From positions 19,320 to 83,319 of the forward strand of contig JBKQPG010000017.1 of NCBI GenBank assembly GCA_052145115.1: a stretch of DNA of 64,000 bases, given 5' to 3'. Shown in pieces: positions 18,761-27,278 of the stretch. A model generated the notes under the pieces. That model was not told the DNA's origin and ran no database searches. It saw only the letters and a list, made by a program, of their open reading frames with translations. Made by a program: the position numbers and the translations under genes. The stretch is from CAIVVT01 sp052145115 (lineage in GTDB: Bacteria > Acidobacteriota > Terriglobia > Bryobacterales > Bryobacteraceae). Positions within the stretch are counted from its first letter, which is position 1. Every line of letters begins with the position of its first letter.

Positions 18761-19843
18761 ATGCAATTGAATGTATTGGTCCTGCCCGGCGACGGCATCG
18801 GGACCGAAGTCACCCGCGAAGCGGTGAAAGTTCTGCGCCGCGCCGCCTCGAAATTCGGCCACGCGCTCGCGCTGAGCGAAGGCCTGCTGGGCGGCGTCGC
18901 GATTCACAAGACCGGCCAGCCGATGCCGGACGAAACCGCCCGGCTCGCGCAGGCCGCCGACGCCACGCTGCTGGGCGCGGTCGGATTGCCGGAGTTCGAC
19001 AACGCTCCGCCGGCCCAGCGCCCCGAGCGCGGCCTGCTGGGCATCCGCCAGATCCTGGGCGTGTATGCCAACCTGCGCCCAGTGCGGACCTACAAGGCCC
19101 TGATCGATTCCTCGCCGCTCAAGAACGAGCGCGTGGCCGGCGCCGACATGATCATCGTGCGCGAGCTGACCGGCGGCATCTACTACGGCACGCCGCGCGG
19201 CATCTCCGGCTCCGGCGACGACGAGCGCGCCGTCAACACAATGGCCTATACGCGCGCCGAAATCGCGCGCATCGGCCGCATGGCGTTCCACCTTGCCGGG
19301 CGGCGGCGGCGCAAGGTCTCCTCGGTCGACAAGTCGAACGTGCTCGAATGCTCGCAGCTCTGGCGGCGTGTGATGGTCGAGATTTCGGCGGATTATCCCG
19401 GCATCGAGTTGGAGCACGTCCTGGTGGACAACTGCGCCATGCAACTGGTGCTCAACCCGGCGCGCTTCGACGTGATTGTGACGGAGAACATGTTCGGTGA
19501 CATCCTGAGCGACGAGGGCGCGGTGCTGGCCGGCTCGATCGGCATGCTGCCCTCGGCTTCGTTGGGCGAGAAGCGGCCGTCGGGGGCTTTCACCGGCCTG
19601 TACGAACCAGTGCACGGCTCGGCGCCCGACATCGCCGGACAAAACAGGGCCAATCCGTTGGGGGCGATCGGCAGCGTCGCGGCGATGCTCGAATACAGCT
19701 TCGGATTGCTGGAAGAGGCGTCGGCTGTGAACCGCGCCATCGAGCAGATTCTGGACAGCGGCCACGTCACGGCCGACCTGAAGCCGAAGGGCGCACCGGC
19801 CACGACGTCGCAGGTTGGTGATGCGATCTGCGAGGCACTGTGA
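18761..19843 (+). CDS. leuB: 3-isopropylmalate dehydrogenase
   Basis: NAD-dependent oxidative decarboxylation of 3-isopropylmalate. The N terminus has VLPGDGIGTEV, the substrate Arg region is LGVYANLRPVRTY, and the metal-binding C-terminal region includes NMFGDILSDEGAV and PVHGSAPDIAGQ. The ATG at 18761 gives 360 residues; an upstream TTG would add seven unconserved residues. It is the second gene of leuABCD, 85 bp after leuA. Confidence 0.96.
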   Translation: MQLNVLVLPGDGIGTEVTREAVKVLRRAASKFGHALALSEGLLGGVAIHKTGQPMPDETARLAQAADATLLGAVGLPEFDNAPPAQRPERGLLGIRQILGVYANLRPVRTYKALIDSSPLKNERVAGADMIIVRELTGGIYYGTPRGISGSGDDERAVNTMAYTRAEIARIGRMAFHLAGRRRRKVSSVDKSNVLECSQLWRRVMVEISADYPGIELEHVLVDNCAMQLVLNPARFDVIVTENMFGDILSDEGAVLAGSIGMLPSASLGEKRPSGAFTGLYEPVHGSAPDIAGQNRANPLGAIGSVAAMLEYSFGLLEEASAVNRAIEQILDSGHVTADLKPKGAPATTSQVGDAICEAL

Positions 19844-19872
19844 GTAGGAATTAAGAGAATCGAGAAGCCATC

Positions 19873-21282
19873 ATGACCCGTCCTCGCACTATCATTGAGA
19901 AGCTCTGGGATGCGCACGTCGTCTCCCAAGCGGCGGATGCCCCGGCGCTGCTGTACATCGACCTACATCTGGTGCATGAAGTGACCTCGCCGCAGGCCTT
20001 CGACGGCCTGCGCCAGCGCGGCCTGAAAGTCCGCCGGCCCGACTTGACCATCGCCACCTGCGACCACTCGACCCCCACCGCGCCGAAGTCGATGCCAATC
20101 CTGGACCAAATCGCGCTGGCGCAGATCAAACAACTCTCCGCCAACTGCGCCGAGTTTGGCATTCCACTGTTCGACTACTTCAGCGACAAACAGGGCATCG
20201 TGCACATCATCGGCCCCGAAAACGGCCTCACGCAGCCAGGCATGACCGTGGTCTGCGGCGACTCGCACACCGCCACGCACGGCGCCTTCGGCGCGCTGGC
20301 GTTCGGCATCGGCACCAGCGAAGTAGAACACGTCCTGGCTACGCAATGCCTGCTGCAGCGCCCCTCGCGCAGCTTCGCGGTGCGGGTGGGCGGCGCGTTG
20401 CGCCCGGGCGTCACGGCCAAGGACATCATCCTGGCCCTCATCGCCAAGGTCGGCATTGGCGGGGGGACGGGATGCGTTTTCGAATACTCCGGGCCGGCCA
20501 TCCGCGCTCTGTCGATGGACGAGCGCATGACGGTGTGCAACATGTCGATCGAGGCGGGCGCCAGGGCGGGCCTGATCGCGCCCGATGACACAACCTATAA
20601 CTACCTGCACGGCAAGCCCTTCGCGCCCCAGAACGGAGCTTGGGACGCAGCTGTCGCCCGCTGGCGTTTATTGCCCACCGACGACGGCGCGAGTTACGAC
20701 CATGAGCTGGCGTTGGACGCTTCAGCGCTGGAACCGATGATCACCTTCGGCAACAATCCGGGCATGGGCATGGCGATTACCGGCCGGGTGCCGGAGCCGG
20801 CCGCGGCGGGCGACGCGATGGAGCGGGAAACACTCTCCAAGGCGCTTCGATACATGGATCTGACGCCTGGAAGGCCGCTCCTGGGCCACCCCGTCGACGT
20901 GGTTTTCATCGGCAGTTGCACTAACTCGCGGATGCCCGACCTGCGGGCCGCTGCCTCGATTCTGAAGGGCCGGAAAGTCAACCCGAAAGTGCGCGTTCTG
21001 GTGGTTCCGGGCTCGCAGCCGATCAAACGCCAGGCCGAGGCCGAGGGGCTCGACCGCATCTTCCGGGAGGCCGGCGCGGAGTGGCGCGAAGCCGGCTGCT
21101 CGATGTGTATCGCGATGAATGGAGACCAGTTGCAGCCCGGCCAGTACAGCGTCTCGACCTCCAATCGCAATTTCGAGGGACGCCAGGGCAAGGGCGGGCG
21201 CACATTCCTGGCGAGCCCGCTGACTGCGGCCGCCGCCGCCGTGACGGGCGTGGTGACGGACCCGCGGACGCTGATCGGCTAG
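19873..21282 (+). CDS. leuC: 3-isopropylmalate dehydratase large subunit
   Basis: Aconitase-family subunit that isomerises 2- to 3-isopropylmalate together with LeuD. The 469-residue protein has the [4Fe-4S] cysteines in GSCTNSRMPDL and GCSMCIAMN, and the early HEVTSPQAF and CGDSHTATHGAFG blocks. It starts 29 bp after leuB and lies 13 bp before leuD, as in a tight operon. Confidence 0.97.
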   Translation: MTRPRTIIEKLWDAHVVSQAADAPALLYIDLHLVHEVTSPQAFDGLRQRGLKVRRPDLTIATCDHSTPTAPKSMPILDQIALAQIKQLSANCAEFGIPLFDYFSDKQGIVHIIGPENGLTQPGMTVVCGDSHTATHGAFGALAFGIGTSEVEHVLATQCLLQRPSRSFAVRVGGALRPGVTAKDIILALIAKVGIGGGTGCVFEYSGPAIRALSMDERMTVCNMSIEAGARAGLIAPDDTTYNYLHGKPFAPQNGAWDAAVARWRLLPTDDGASYDHELALDASALEPMITFGNNPGMGMAITGRVPEPAAAGDAMERETLSKALRYMDLTPGRPLLGHPVDVVFIGSCTNSRMPDLRAAASILKGRKVNPKVRVLVVPGSQPIKRQAEAEGLDRIFREAGAEWREAGCSMCIAMNGDQLQPGQYSVSTSNRNFEGRQGKGGRTFLASPLTAAAAAVTGVVTDPRTLIG

Positions 21283-21295
21283 AAAGGAAACGGCA

Positions 21296-21901
21296 ATGGA
21301 GAAGTTCACCGCATTCGAGAGCAAGGTCGTCGTTTTCCCGGTCGACAACATCGACACGGACCAGATCATTCCGGCCCGTTTCCTGAAGACGATTTCCAAG
21401 GCCGGCCTGGGCGACCAACTGTTCTACGACTATCGCTACGACGCCGAAGGCAAGCCGAAGCCGGAGTTCATCTTGAACCAGCCGGCGGCGCGGGAGTGCC
21501 AGGTGCTGCTCGCCGGAGACAACTTCGGCTGCGGGTCGTCGCGCGAGCACGCCCCGTGGGCGCTGACGCAGTACGGATTCAAGGCAGTCATCTCGACCAG
21601 CTTCGCCGACATCTTCAAGAACAACTCGCTGAAGAATGGCCTGCTGCCGGTCGTCGTCCCGCGCGAGGTGCACGCCAAGCTCCTCGCCGCTGGCGCGGAC
21701 GCCACCGTGAAGATCGACCTCGCCTCGCAGACGCTGGCCTTCGGCGCGGGCGAGAAGTGCGAGTTCCCGGTGGATCCGTTCTCGAAAGCCTGCCTGCTGG
21801 AAGGCGTCGACGAACTGGGCTACATCCTGCGCCAGACCGGCACCATCGCGACCTACGAGGCGCAGCGGGAATCAACCTTATCCACCCTCGCCGGGGCCTG
21901 A
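21296..21901 (+). CDS. leuD: 3-isopropylmalate dehydratase small subunit
   Basis: The swivel-domain partner of LeuC, 201 residues. It has VDNIDTDQIIPARFLK near the N terminus and the conserved GCGSSREHAPWAL substrate-binding loop. An AGAAAGGAAA ribosome site precedes the ATG. It is the last gene of leuABCD; no ilv genes follow. Confidence 0.96.
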   Translation: MEKFTAFESKVVVFPVDNIDTDQIIPARFLKTISKAGLGDQLFYDYRYDAEGKPKPEFILNQPAARECQVLLAGDNFGCGSSREHAPWALTQYGFKAVISTSFADIFKNNSLKNGLLPVVVPREVHAKLLAAGADATVKIDLASQTLAFGAGEKCEFPVDPFSKACLLEGVDELGYILRQTGTIATYEAQRESTLSTLAGA

Positions 21902-22008
21902 GAGCGGCGCGGCGAGCAGCGCGCGAGTACCGGGCGCGGACCGGCAAACGGTAAGGCGCGCCGGCCAGTGAGCACCCCAATGTTTGCAGTCTTCCGTTGA
22001 GGATTGAC

Positions 22009-22872
22009 TCACAGTCCCGGTTCGGAGCTCTGCGACATCTCCTTGAGGTTGAATTTGGTCTTGATGGCCATCGGGCCCATCGAGGTCTGGAAGCTCAGTT
22101 CCTCGGTGCTGTTGTCCAGCGCCAGGGAGCGTGGGAACAGGAACAGGCGCATGCGTCCCGAGGACCCCTGGACCGACTCGACGCGCTCGGGAGCGACGGG
22201 CTGGCCATTGTGGGTCAGGGAAGTGGCCTGAATCATGCGCGCGTCCATGGCCTTGCGGCGAGTCTCGATCTGCTCGGGAGTCTGGTTCTGATTCTGACCG
22301 CCCCAGCCGCCTTCGCCGCCCTCACCGCCTTCGCCGCCCTGCCGGCCACGGCGCCCGGGGCCCATGGTGGTGACGGAGACGATGTAGTAATCCTTGGAGA
22401 AACCGGCCACGGCGTCGTTGAATTCCTTCGACTCGGAGCGGGCTTCTGCATCGCGCACCAGCGGGGCGCTCTCCCAGCGGACAGTTGCCATGGGCGTGTT
22501 ACCGCCCTGGTCGCCGCCCATGCCGCCGCCGCGGCCGTAACCGCCTCCGCCACCCATCCCGCCGCCGCCGCGGCCACCCATGCCACCACCGCCTCCGCCG
22601 TAGCCGCCGCCACCGCCGCTGTAGCCGCCGCTACCGTTACCCATACCAGCGGTGCCACTCATATCGGGGCCGCCACCACCACCGCGGCCGCCGCGCCCGG
22701 CGCTGTTGGCGTCAAACTGCAGCGGGACGAGCTTGGACCAGGGCGACTTGTTGAGGAACTTCTGCAGATCCTTATCCGACCAATCGGCAGGCTTCTTGTC
22801 CTTCCAGGGATCGCCCGCCCAAACGATGGCGGCCAGCGCCAGGCCGCCGAAAACTAGTAGGGAAGCTCTCAT
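22009..22872 (-). CDS. Secreted glycine-rich protein of unknown function
   Basis: A 287-residue exported protein: signal peptide (MRASLLVFGGLALAAIVWAG), a conserved-looking DPWKDKKPADWSDKDLQ block, then two Gly-rich low-complexity tracts (about residues 58-120 and 178-195) of GGGG/GYGGG/GGMGG type, and a C-terminal globular part (about 200-287) with LFLFPRSLAL. The start at 22872 has AAGGAG seven bases upstream; a longer frame adds an unconserved leader. The function is unknown. The Gly tracts may be flexible linkers or replication-slippage expansions. Confidence 0.75.
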   Translation of the reverse strand: MRASLLVFGGLALAAIVWAGDPWKDKKPADWSDKDLQKFLNKSPWSKLVPLQFDANSAGRGGRGGGGGPDMSGTAGMGNGSGGYSGGGGGYGGGGGGMGGRGGGGMGGGGGYGRGGGMGGDQGGNTPMATVRWESAPLVRDAEARSESKEFNDAVAGFSKDYYIVSVTTMGPGRRGRQGGEGGEGGEGGWGGQNQNQTPEQIETRRKAMDARMIQATSLTHNGQPVAPERVESVQGSSGRMRLFLFPRSLALDNSTEELSFQTSMGPMAIKTKFNLKEMSQSSEPGL

Positions 22873-22984
22873 CGGATTCTCCTTTTCCATGCGGCTGTCG
22901 GGGCCGCAAGCAGACACGGTTCTCCTATTGTCACTCACTAGCGACGAACAAGACGGGGCGCAAGTTACCGCGAAGACCGCGCGT

Positions 22985-24187
22985 TCAGGCGCCGAAGACG
23001 GAGGCGATGGCCTGGAGGTAGGCCAGGCCGTTTTCGGTGTCCGGCTCCAGGTAGCTGCCCTCGGTCCACTCGTTCCAGGCGTTGAGGGTTAGAATCTTCG
23101 CGTCGTCCTTTGAACCCTGCGCTGGGCGGGAATCCAGAAACTCCTTGGCCGAGCGCAGAGCGTCGTGGAAGGCGGCCGGAGTGTTGCCCTTCAGGACCGG
23201 CGTAAAGGGGTAGCCGGAGTTGTCGAAGCGGTCAGTCTGGCAGGTGCGCGGGCTGGAGTCCCAGCCCATGGTGACGTTGGGATGGAAGGGCAGGCCGAAC
23301 TCGGAGTTGGCCTGGCGCCAGTAGCGCACGGCGTCAGCGGCCACGTCGCGGTAGTCCGTCTCCGGGAAGTTGCGCAACTGGGTGTGCTGGACCCAGACGT
23401 AGCAGGTCACGCTGTCGAAACCCAGATAGCTCAACAACTCGCGCCGGTTGTGATAGGCCGTCTCCGCAGGCGGGACCTGCAGTCCAGCGGCCACCGCGTT
23501 GAGGTGCAGACCGTCGAAGCCGGCGGCGTGGACCTTCTCACGGAAGCGCGCCAGCGCCGCCCGCGCCGGCTCGGCGCCGCCCAGCCCTGCGGCGAAATGC
23601 CATGCTTCATAGATTGAGAAATAGGGCCTGGCGTCGATGCGCCAGTGCGCAGGGTGGCTGAAGTAGCGCTCGATAATCAGGTCGGTAATGCGGTCGAAAG
23701 TGGCGGCCGTGACCGCGCCGGGAAATTGCAAAGGCGCGGGCTCGGCGCGCTTGGCGGGCTGGATGTCGAGCCAGTCGTGGTTGGCCCACATCAGGGCGAA
23801 CTGCAGGCGGTGATTGTTGGCGGCCTTGAGGAAGCCTTCGTCCAGGCAGCGGTTGAGGAACGGCCCGTCGTAGTAATACCAGTCGAAGAGCCAGTGGTTC
23901 AAGGCATGGTCGGCGGCGGCGTCGATCTTTTTGGCCATGACACGCGGGTCGGCCTCGTCCTCGTAGCCCCACAGCGGGCGCTTGGGCTGGCGGTGGCCGG
24001 GGTAGCGGGGCTGCGCCGCGCGCACCAGCTCCCATTCGGTCCAGCCCGGGCCGTGCACCTTCTCGTTGCGCGGATCGACGTGGTAGTTGGGGAAATAGTA
24101 GGCGCCGACTTGGTAGGCCGGATCGCGCTGGCCGGGGATCAGCGCGGGCGCGGCGGCGGTGGCGGCCAGGAATTCACGCCGGTTCAT
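22985..24187 (-). CDS. Exported WbsX/GH99-like carbohydrate-active protein
   Basis: A 400-residue protein with a Tat-type leader (NRREFLAATAAAPALIPG) followed by a WbsX/GH99-like TIM barrel: GAYYFPNYHVD at the start, WLFDWYYYDGPFLN in the middle, and the family-end motif LNAWNEWTEGSYLEPD. Homologues are found in polysaccharide clusters or are endo-alpha-mannosidase-like. The Tat leader places this one in the periplasm and favours a hydrolase or lyase role over cytoplasmic transfer. It overlaps the upstream 94-residue gene by 14 bp, suggesting co-translation. Confidence 0.82.
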   Translation of the reverse strand: MNRREFLAATAAAPALIPGQRDPAYQVGAYYFPNYHVDPRNEKVHGPGWTEWELVRAAQPRYPGHRQPKRPLWGYEDEADPRVMAKKIDAAADHALNHWLFDWYYYDGPFLNRCLDEGFLKAANNHRLQFALMWANHDWLDIQPAKRAEPAPLQFPGAVTAATFDRITDLIIERYFSHPAHWRIDARPYFSIYEAWHFAAGLGGAEPARAALARFREKVHAAGFDGLHLNAVAAGLQVPPAETAYHNRRELLSYLGFDSVTCYVWVQHTQLRNFPETDYRDVAADAVRYWRQANSEFGLPFHPNVTMGWDSSPRTCQTDRFDNSGYPFTPVLKGNTPAAFHDALRSAKEFLDSRPAQGSKDDAKILTLNAWNEWTEGSYLEPDTENGLAYLQAIASVFGA

Positions 24188-24458
24188 GGTGCTCCTCCGG
24201 GGCCTTTTCGTAGGGCTTGAAACCGTGTTGCGTCAGCAGCTCGCGGCACGGGGCCTCGGCCGCGGGCGGCACGTAGAAGAATGCGCCGACGCGCTCGCTG
24301 ACAAAGACGAAGCCGCCGCGGTAGGTGTCGGTTTCGACCAGGTAATCGAAACCGGCGGCGGTGAGCAGATCCTCGAGGCGCTGGGCTTCCTTGAGGCGTT
24401 TGGCGATATAGACCAGCGCCAGTTCCTGACGGACAAAGGCCTCGTCCTGACGGCGCAT
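24174..24458 (-). CDS. Small protein, possible DUF2007-like signalling fold
   Basis: A 94-residue cytoplasmic protein (VYIAKRLKEAQRLEDLL, then AAGFDYLVETD and a short beta-rich FVFVSERVGAFFYVP). The alternation resembles small ferredoxin-like DUF2007 proteins, but identity is not certain. Its end overlaps the WbsX-like gene by 14 bp, so the two are probably co-translated. No catalytic motif is visible. Confidence 0.65.
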   Translation of the reverse strand: MRRQDEAFVRQELALVYIAKRLKEAQRLEDLLTAAGFDYLVETDTYRGGFVFVSERVGAFFYVPPAAEAPCRELLTQHGFKPYEKAPEEHHEPA

Positions 24459-24519
24459 GCTGTTCAGAGCCTACCAGGATTGAAACGGCTCCTGCCCAGG
24501 TCCGGCCCCGGACAGGCAC

Positions 24520-24556
24520 GGCCGCGCGCGCGGGGAGAATTCCCCTGCGCGCGGGC
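24520..24556. repeat. GC-rich palindrome in a divergent intergenic region
   Basis: GCGCGC-GGGGA...TCCCC-t-GCGCGC forms a strong hairpin centred on GAATTC between the minus-strand DUF2007-like gene and dprA. It could be an operator or only a structured 5' leader of dprA; there is no T tract. Confidence 0.4.
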
Positions 24557-24580
24557 ACCTCTCTTAGTAGAGCGAACAGG

Positions 24581-25744
24581 ATGACGGCGGAGATTGCGAT
24601 ACGCACGGAAGAGCAGATTCTGCACTGGCTGGCGCTGGCGCTGGCGCCGGGACTGGGGCCGCGCAAATGCCGGGAATTGCTGGAGCATTATGGCACGCCG
24701 GAGGCGATCTTCCGGGCCTCGGCCAGCGAATTGACGGCCTTCGGGCTGCACAGCGCGACGGCGCGCAATATCGCCAGCGGCGTGGGGTTCGAATCGGCCG
24801 CGGCGCAGCATGAACGGCTGAAGAAGACCGGCTCGACGCTGATTCCGGCCGACGATCCGTTATACCCTCCGCGGCTGCTGGAGATCTACGATCCGCCGGC
24901 CGCGCTGTTCGCCAAGGGGCGCCTCGAGTTGCTGCAGACAGTGATGGTGGCCGTGATCGGCAGCCGGCAGGCGTCGCCCTACGGGAAAGCGGTGGCACAG
25001 AAGCTGGCCGGGGAGATGTGCGCGGCGGGCGTCACGGTGATCAGCGGGATGGCGCGAGGCATCGACACGGCGGCGCACGAGGCGGCGCTGCAGGCGCAGG
25101 GCGGGACGGTGGCGGTGTTCGGCTGCGGGCTGGACGTGATTTATCCGACCGAGAACCGCAAGCTGGCGGCGCGGATGGCCACCGATGGGCTGCTGCTGAG
25201 CGAGTACCCGTTCGGGACGCCGGCCTACCCGCCGAATTTCCCAGTGCGGAACCGGCTGATCAGCGGGCTGTCATCGGGCGTCGTGGTGGTGGAAGGCGCG
25301 CAGTACAGCGGGTCGGCGGTGACCGCGCGGCTGGCGCTGGACCAGGGACGGGAAGTCTTCGCCGTGCCGGGCAATATCACTTCGGCCACCAGCTACGGGC
25401 CAAACGTGTTGATCCGGCAGGGGGCGCGGCTGGTGATTCAAAGCTCCGATATTCTGGACGAGCTGCCGGAGGAGGCGCGGGTGCAACTGGCGGCGGCCAG
25501 AAAGAAGGGCGGGGCCGAGCCGGTGCAGCGCGTGCTGGCCTACGGTGAAGCGCCGGCCGCGACCAAGGAACTGGCCAAGCTGGTGGTGAAGAAACTGCGC
25601 CCGGACACGCCCATGCCGCTGGACGAACTGCTGGAGTCACTCAATGGCGCGAGCGCGTCGGAGACCATCGCCGTGCTGTTCGAGCTGGAGCTGATGGGCC
25701 TGGTGCGGCAGTTGCCGGGCAAGAGCTACATCCTGGTGTGGTGA
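24581..25744 (+). CDS. dprA: DNA-processing protein DprA
   Basis: A single-strand DNA-binding RecA loader for natural transformation. The 387-residue protein has an N-terminal helix-hairpin region (GLGPRKCRELLEHYG), a Rossmann-like DNA_processg_A core (VIGSRQASPYGKAVAQ; SGMARGIDTAAHEAAL; GLDVIYPTENRKLA; VEGAQYSGSAVTARLALDQGREVFAVPGN) and a C-terminal winged-helix domain (about residues 320-387). No other competence genes are in the window. Confidence 0.96.
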   Translation: MTAEIAIRTEEQILHWLALALAPGLGPRKCRELLEHYGTPEAIFRASASELTAFGLHSATARNIASGVGFESAAAQHERLKKTGSTLIPADDPLYPPRLLEIYDPPAALFAKGRLELLQTVMVAVIGSRQASPYGKAVAQKLAGEMCAAGVTVISGMARGIDTAAHEAALQAQGGTVAVFGCGLDVIYPTENRKLAARMATDGLLLSEYPFGTPAYPPNFPVRNRLISGLSSGVVVVEGAQYSGSAVTARLALDQGREVFAVPGNITSATSYGPNVLIRQGARLVIQSSDILDELPEEARVQLAAARKKGGAEPVQRVLAYGEAPAATKELAKLVVKKLRPDTPMPLDELLESLNGASASETIAVLFELELMGLVRQLPGKSYILVW

Positions 25745-25776
25745 GCGGGCGGCGAGCGGTCATCCGGAAGCGGAGT

Positions 25777-25848
25777 CCGCTCAGGCTGAGCGGATTCCTA
25801 ACTGAGAATAAACGACTTACTGGCCAAAACCCGCTCACGCTGAGCGGG
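25777..25848. repeat. Two related hairpins between convergent genes
   Basis: CCGCTCA-ggc-TGAGCGG (25777-25793) and CCCGCTCA-cgc-TGAGCGGG (25830-25848) share the same core and lie between dprA and the convergent PDZ gene. A third hairpin (CGCTCGC/GCGAGCG) is near 25892. They may act as a bidirectional terminator or be REP-like repeats; there is no strong T tract. Confidence 0.5.
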
Positions 25849-25927
25849 TGCGGCCGGCAGGCTGTCATTTGCCGCGCAGATGGAAGGTGAGGGAGGCGGC
25901 GCTCGCTGCAGGCGAGCGGCTTGTCCC

Positions 25928-26761
25928 TCAATCCCGAAGGCAGGGTAAATCTGTGTCTGTCGCCCAGATCGGTACAATCTGATCGTCGACAAAACGCTTG
26001 CCGTTCCGGCGAGCCACATCCCCCGCCTTTTCGAGATGGATTTCAAAAGTCCTGCTTGAACCGAGGCGGTCGATTTGCAGGTGCATTGTGGCTGGCCGCG
26101 TGGCCGAAAACAGCTGTTCGAGTTCGGAGGGTGTCTTCCCCGCGACGGGCGTGTCATTCACGGACAATAAGACATCTCCCCAATGGAGGCCCGCCTTCGA
26201 CGCCGGTCCGTCCTCAATCCCGCCGACCGTCACTTGCGGAGGATCGCGGAGGACGAAGATCTCGAAGCCAGCGTAGAACAGCTCAGGCCTCGCTGGGTAG
26301 TGAGTTGGAAATACGCGGGCGAGGCATCGCTGACCATCGAAAGCCAGCATGCGATCCACCTCCGCCTGTGTGGTATCGAGCGGAACGATGGCGCCGGAGA
26401 GAGCCTTCATCCCGTTTTTCGCGAGGATCGAGGATCGCTTTTCGAATTCGGAGATCACCTCAATCTCCTTGCCGCCGTGCGAGATCGTCAAAGCAACGGG
26501 TGTTGGAGCGCTTGACCGCAACAGTCGGCCGGCCTCGCCAGGCTCACGGACACGCACGCCACCCACTGCCATCAATCGATCGCCGGGGTGAATGCCCGCG
26601 CGTTCCGCCGGAGAACCGGAACTGACTCCACCAATGAAGACCGGACATCCTTTGCCGCTGAGCAGTGTGATCCCCGTCGAGTAGGGGTCCGCCGGCTGTT
26701 GCGCGACCAGTGCCGCGGCAACACCCAGGACGATCGAGCCTGCAAGGAGAATCCTTCCCAA
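25928..26761 (-). CDS. Exported protein with two PDZ domains
   Basis: A 277-residue protein with an N-terminal signal peptide (ILLAGSIVLGVAAALVAQQ) and two PDZ-like modules: residues ~35-100 (GSPAERAGIHPGDRLMAVGG) and ~175-240 (DGPASKAGLHWGDVLLSVND). No protease triad or HtrA core is present, so it probably binds periplasmic peptides or serves as an adaptor. Base composition is lower in GC than its neighbours. It is convergent with dprA, and its 5' side is a 257-bp non-coding gap. Confidence 0.8.
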   Translation of the reverse strand: MGRILLAGSIVLGVAAALVAQQPADPYSTGITLLSGKGCPVFIGGVSSGSPAERAGIHPGDRLMAVGGVRVREPGEAGRLLRSSAPTPVALTISHGGKEIEVISEFEKRSSILAKNGMKALSGAIVPLDTTQAEVDRMLAFDGQRCLARVFPTHYPARPELFYAGFEIFVLRDPPQVTVGGIEDGPASKAGLHWGDVLLSVNDTPVAGKTPSELEQLFSATRPATMHLQIDRLGSSRTFEIHLEKAGDVARRNGKRFVDDQIVPIWATDTDLPCLRD

Positions 26762-27018
26762 AACCCGCCTCCCTGTGCCCTATTATCTTCTTACCGGGGT
26801 GCGCAGTGCGGACGATTTCGGGTTGGTGATGAATCCCTCGGGAGAGGACCCACTACTGCTGCCGCTCACTTGCGGCGCAGGCGAAAGGTCAGGCCGGAGC
26901 AGGCGGGCGCAAGGGCGCGGAGCATTCGATCGCGGCTGAAGCCCCGGCTCGAATCTTCCGCGCCCTCGCTGCCGGCCTACTGCCAGATGAGTCGTCAGAC
27001 ATGGCGTGCCTTTCGTGA

Positions 27019-27264
27019 TTACACATGCAGGCCGAAGAAACCGGCCTGGCAAAACACCCGGTAGAAAACCAGCAGGAGCATCACGATCAGATACGCCCGC
27101 AGGCTCATGAGAGACAGCTTCACGCTGAGCGTCATTTTCATCGGACCCAGAGCTGCGGTGTCGACCTTCGCCTCGGGGGCGTCATCGAGCGGATGAATCA
27201 CCACCCAGCAATTGTCGTCCCGCAGCTCCTGGAGCTCCATTTTGTTCAGCAGCATGGTGGCCAT
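27019..27264 (-). CDS. Small membrane protein downstream of the NRAMP-like gene
   Basis: An 81-residue protein with a soluble N-terminal half (NKMELQELRDDNCWVVIHPLD) and one C-terminal transmembrane helix (YLIVMLLLVFYRVFC). A strong AAGGAGG site lies eight bases before its ATG, and it starts 14 bp after the NRAMP-like stop, so the two form an operon under the same M-box leader. No known family is recognised; an accessory or regulatory role in metal uptake is an inference from position. Confidence 0.75.
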   Translation of the reverse strand: MATMLLNKMELQELRDDNCWVVIHPLDDAPEAKVDTAALGPMKMTLSVKLSLMSLRAYLIVMLLLVFYRVFCQAGFFGLHV

Positions 27265-27278
27265 GTTTCAGCCCTCCT

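Noticed and set aside
22060..22857. Antisense Ala/Thr-rich open frame over the Gly-rich gene
   Set aside because: Its composition is the mirror of the glycine codon tracts; the sense gene has a signal peptide and a ribosome site.
22985..24458. Polysaccharide biosynthesis cluster around the WbsX-like gene
   Set aside because: No other glycosyltransferase, flippase or polymerase is nearby, and the protein carries a Tat leader.
24520..24556. Rho-independent terminator between the DUF2007-like gene and dprA
   Set aside because: The two genes diverge, so no transcript should end here, and there is no T tract.
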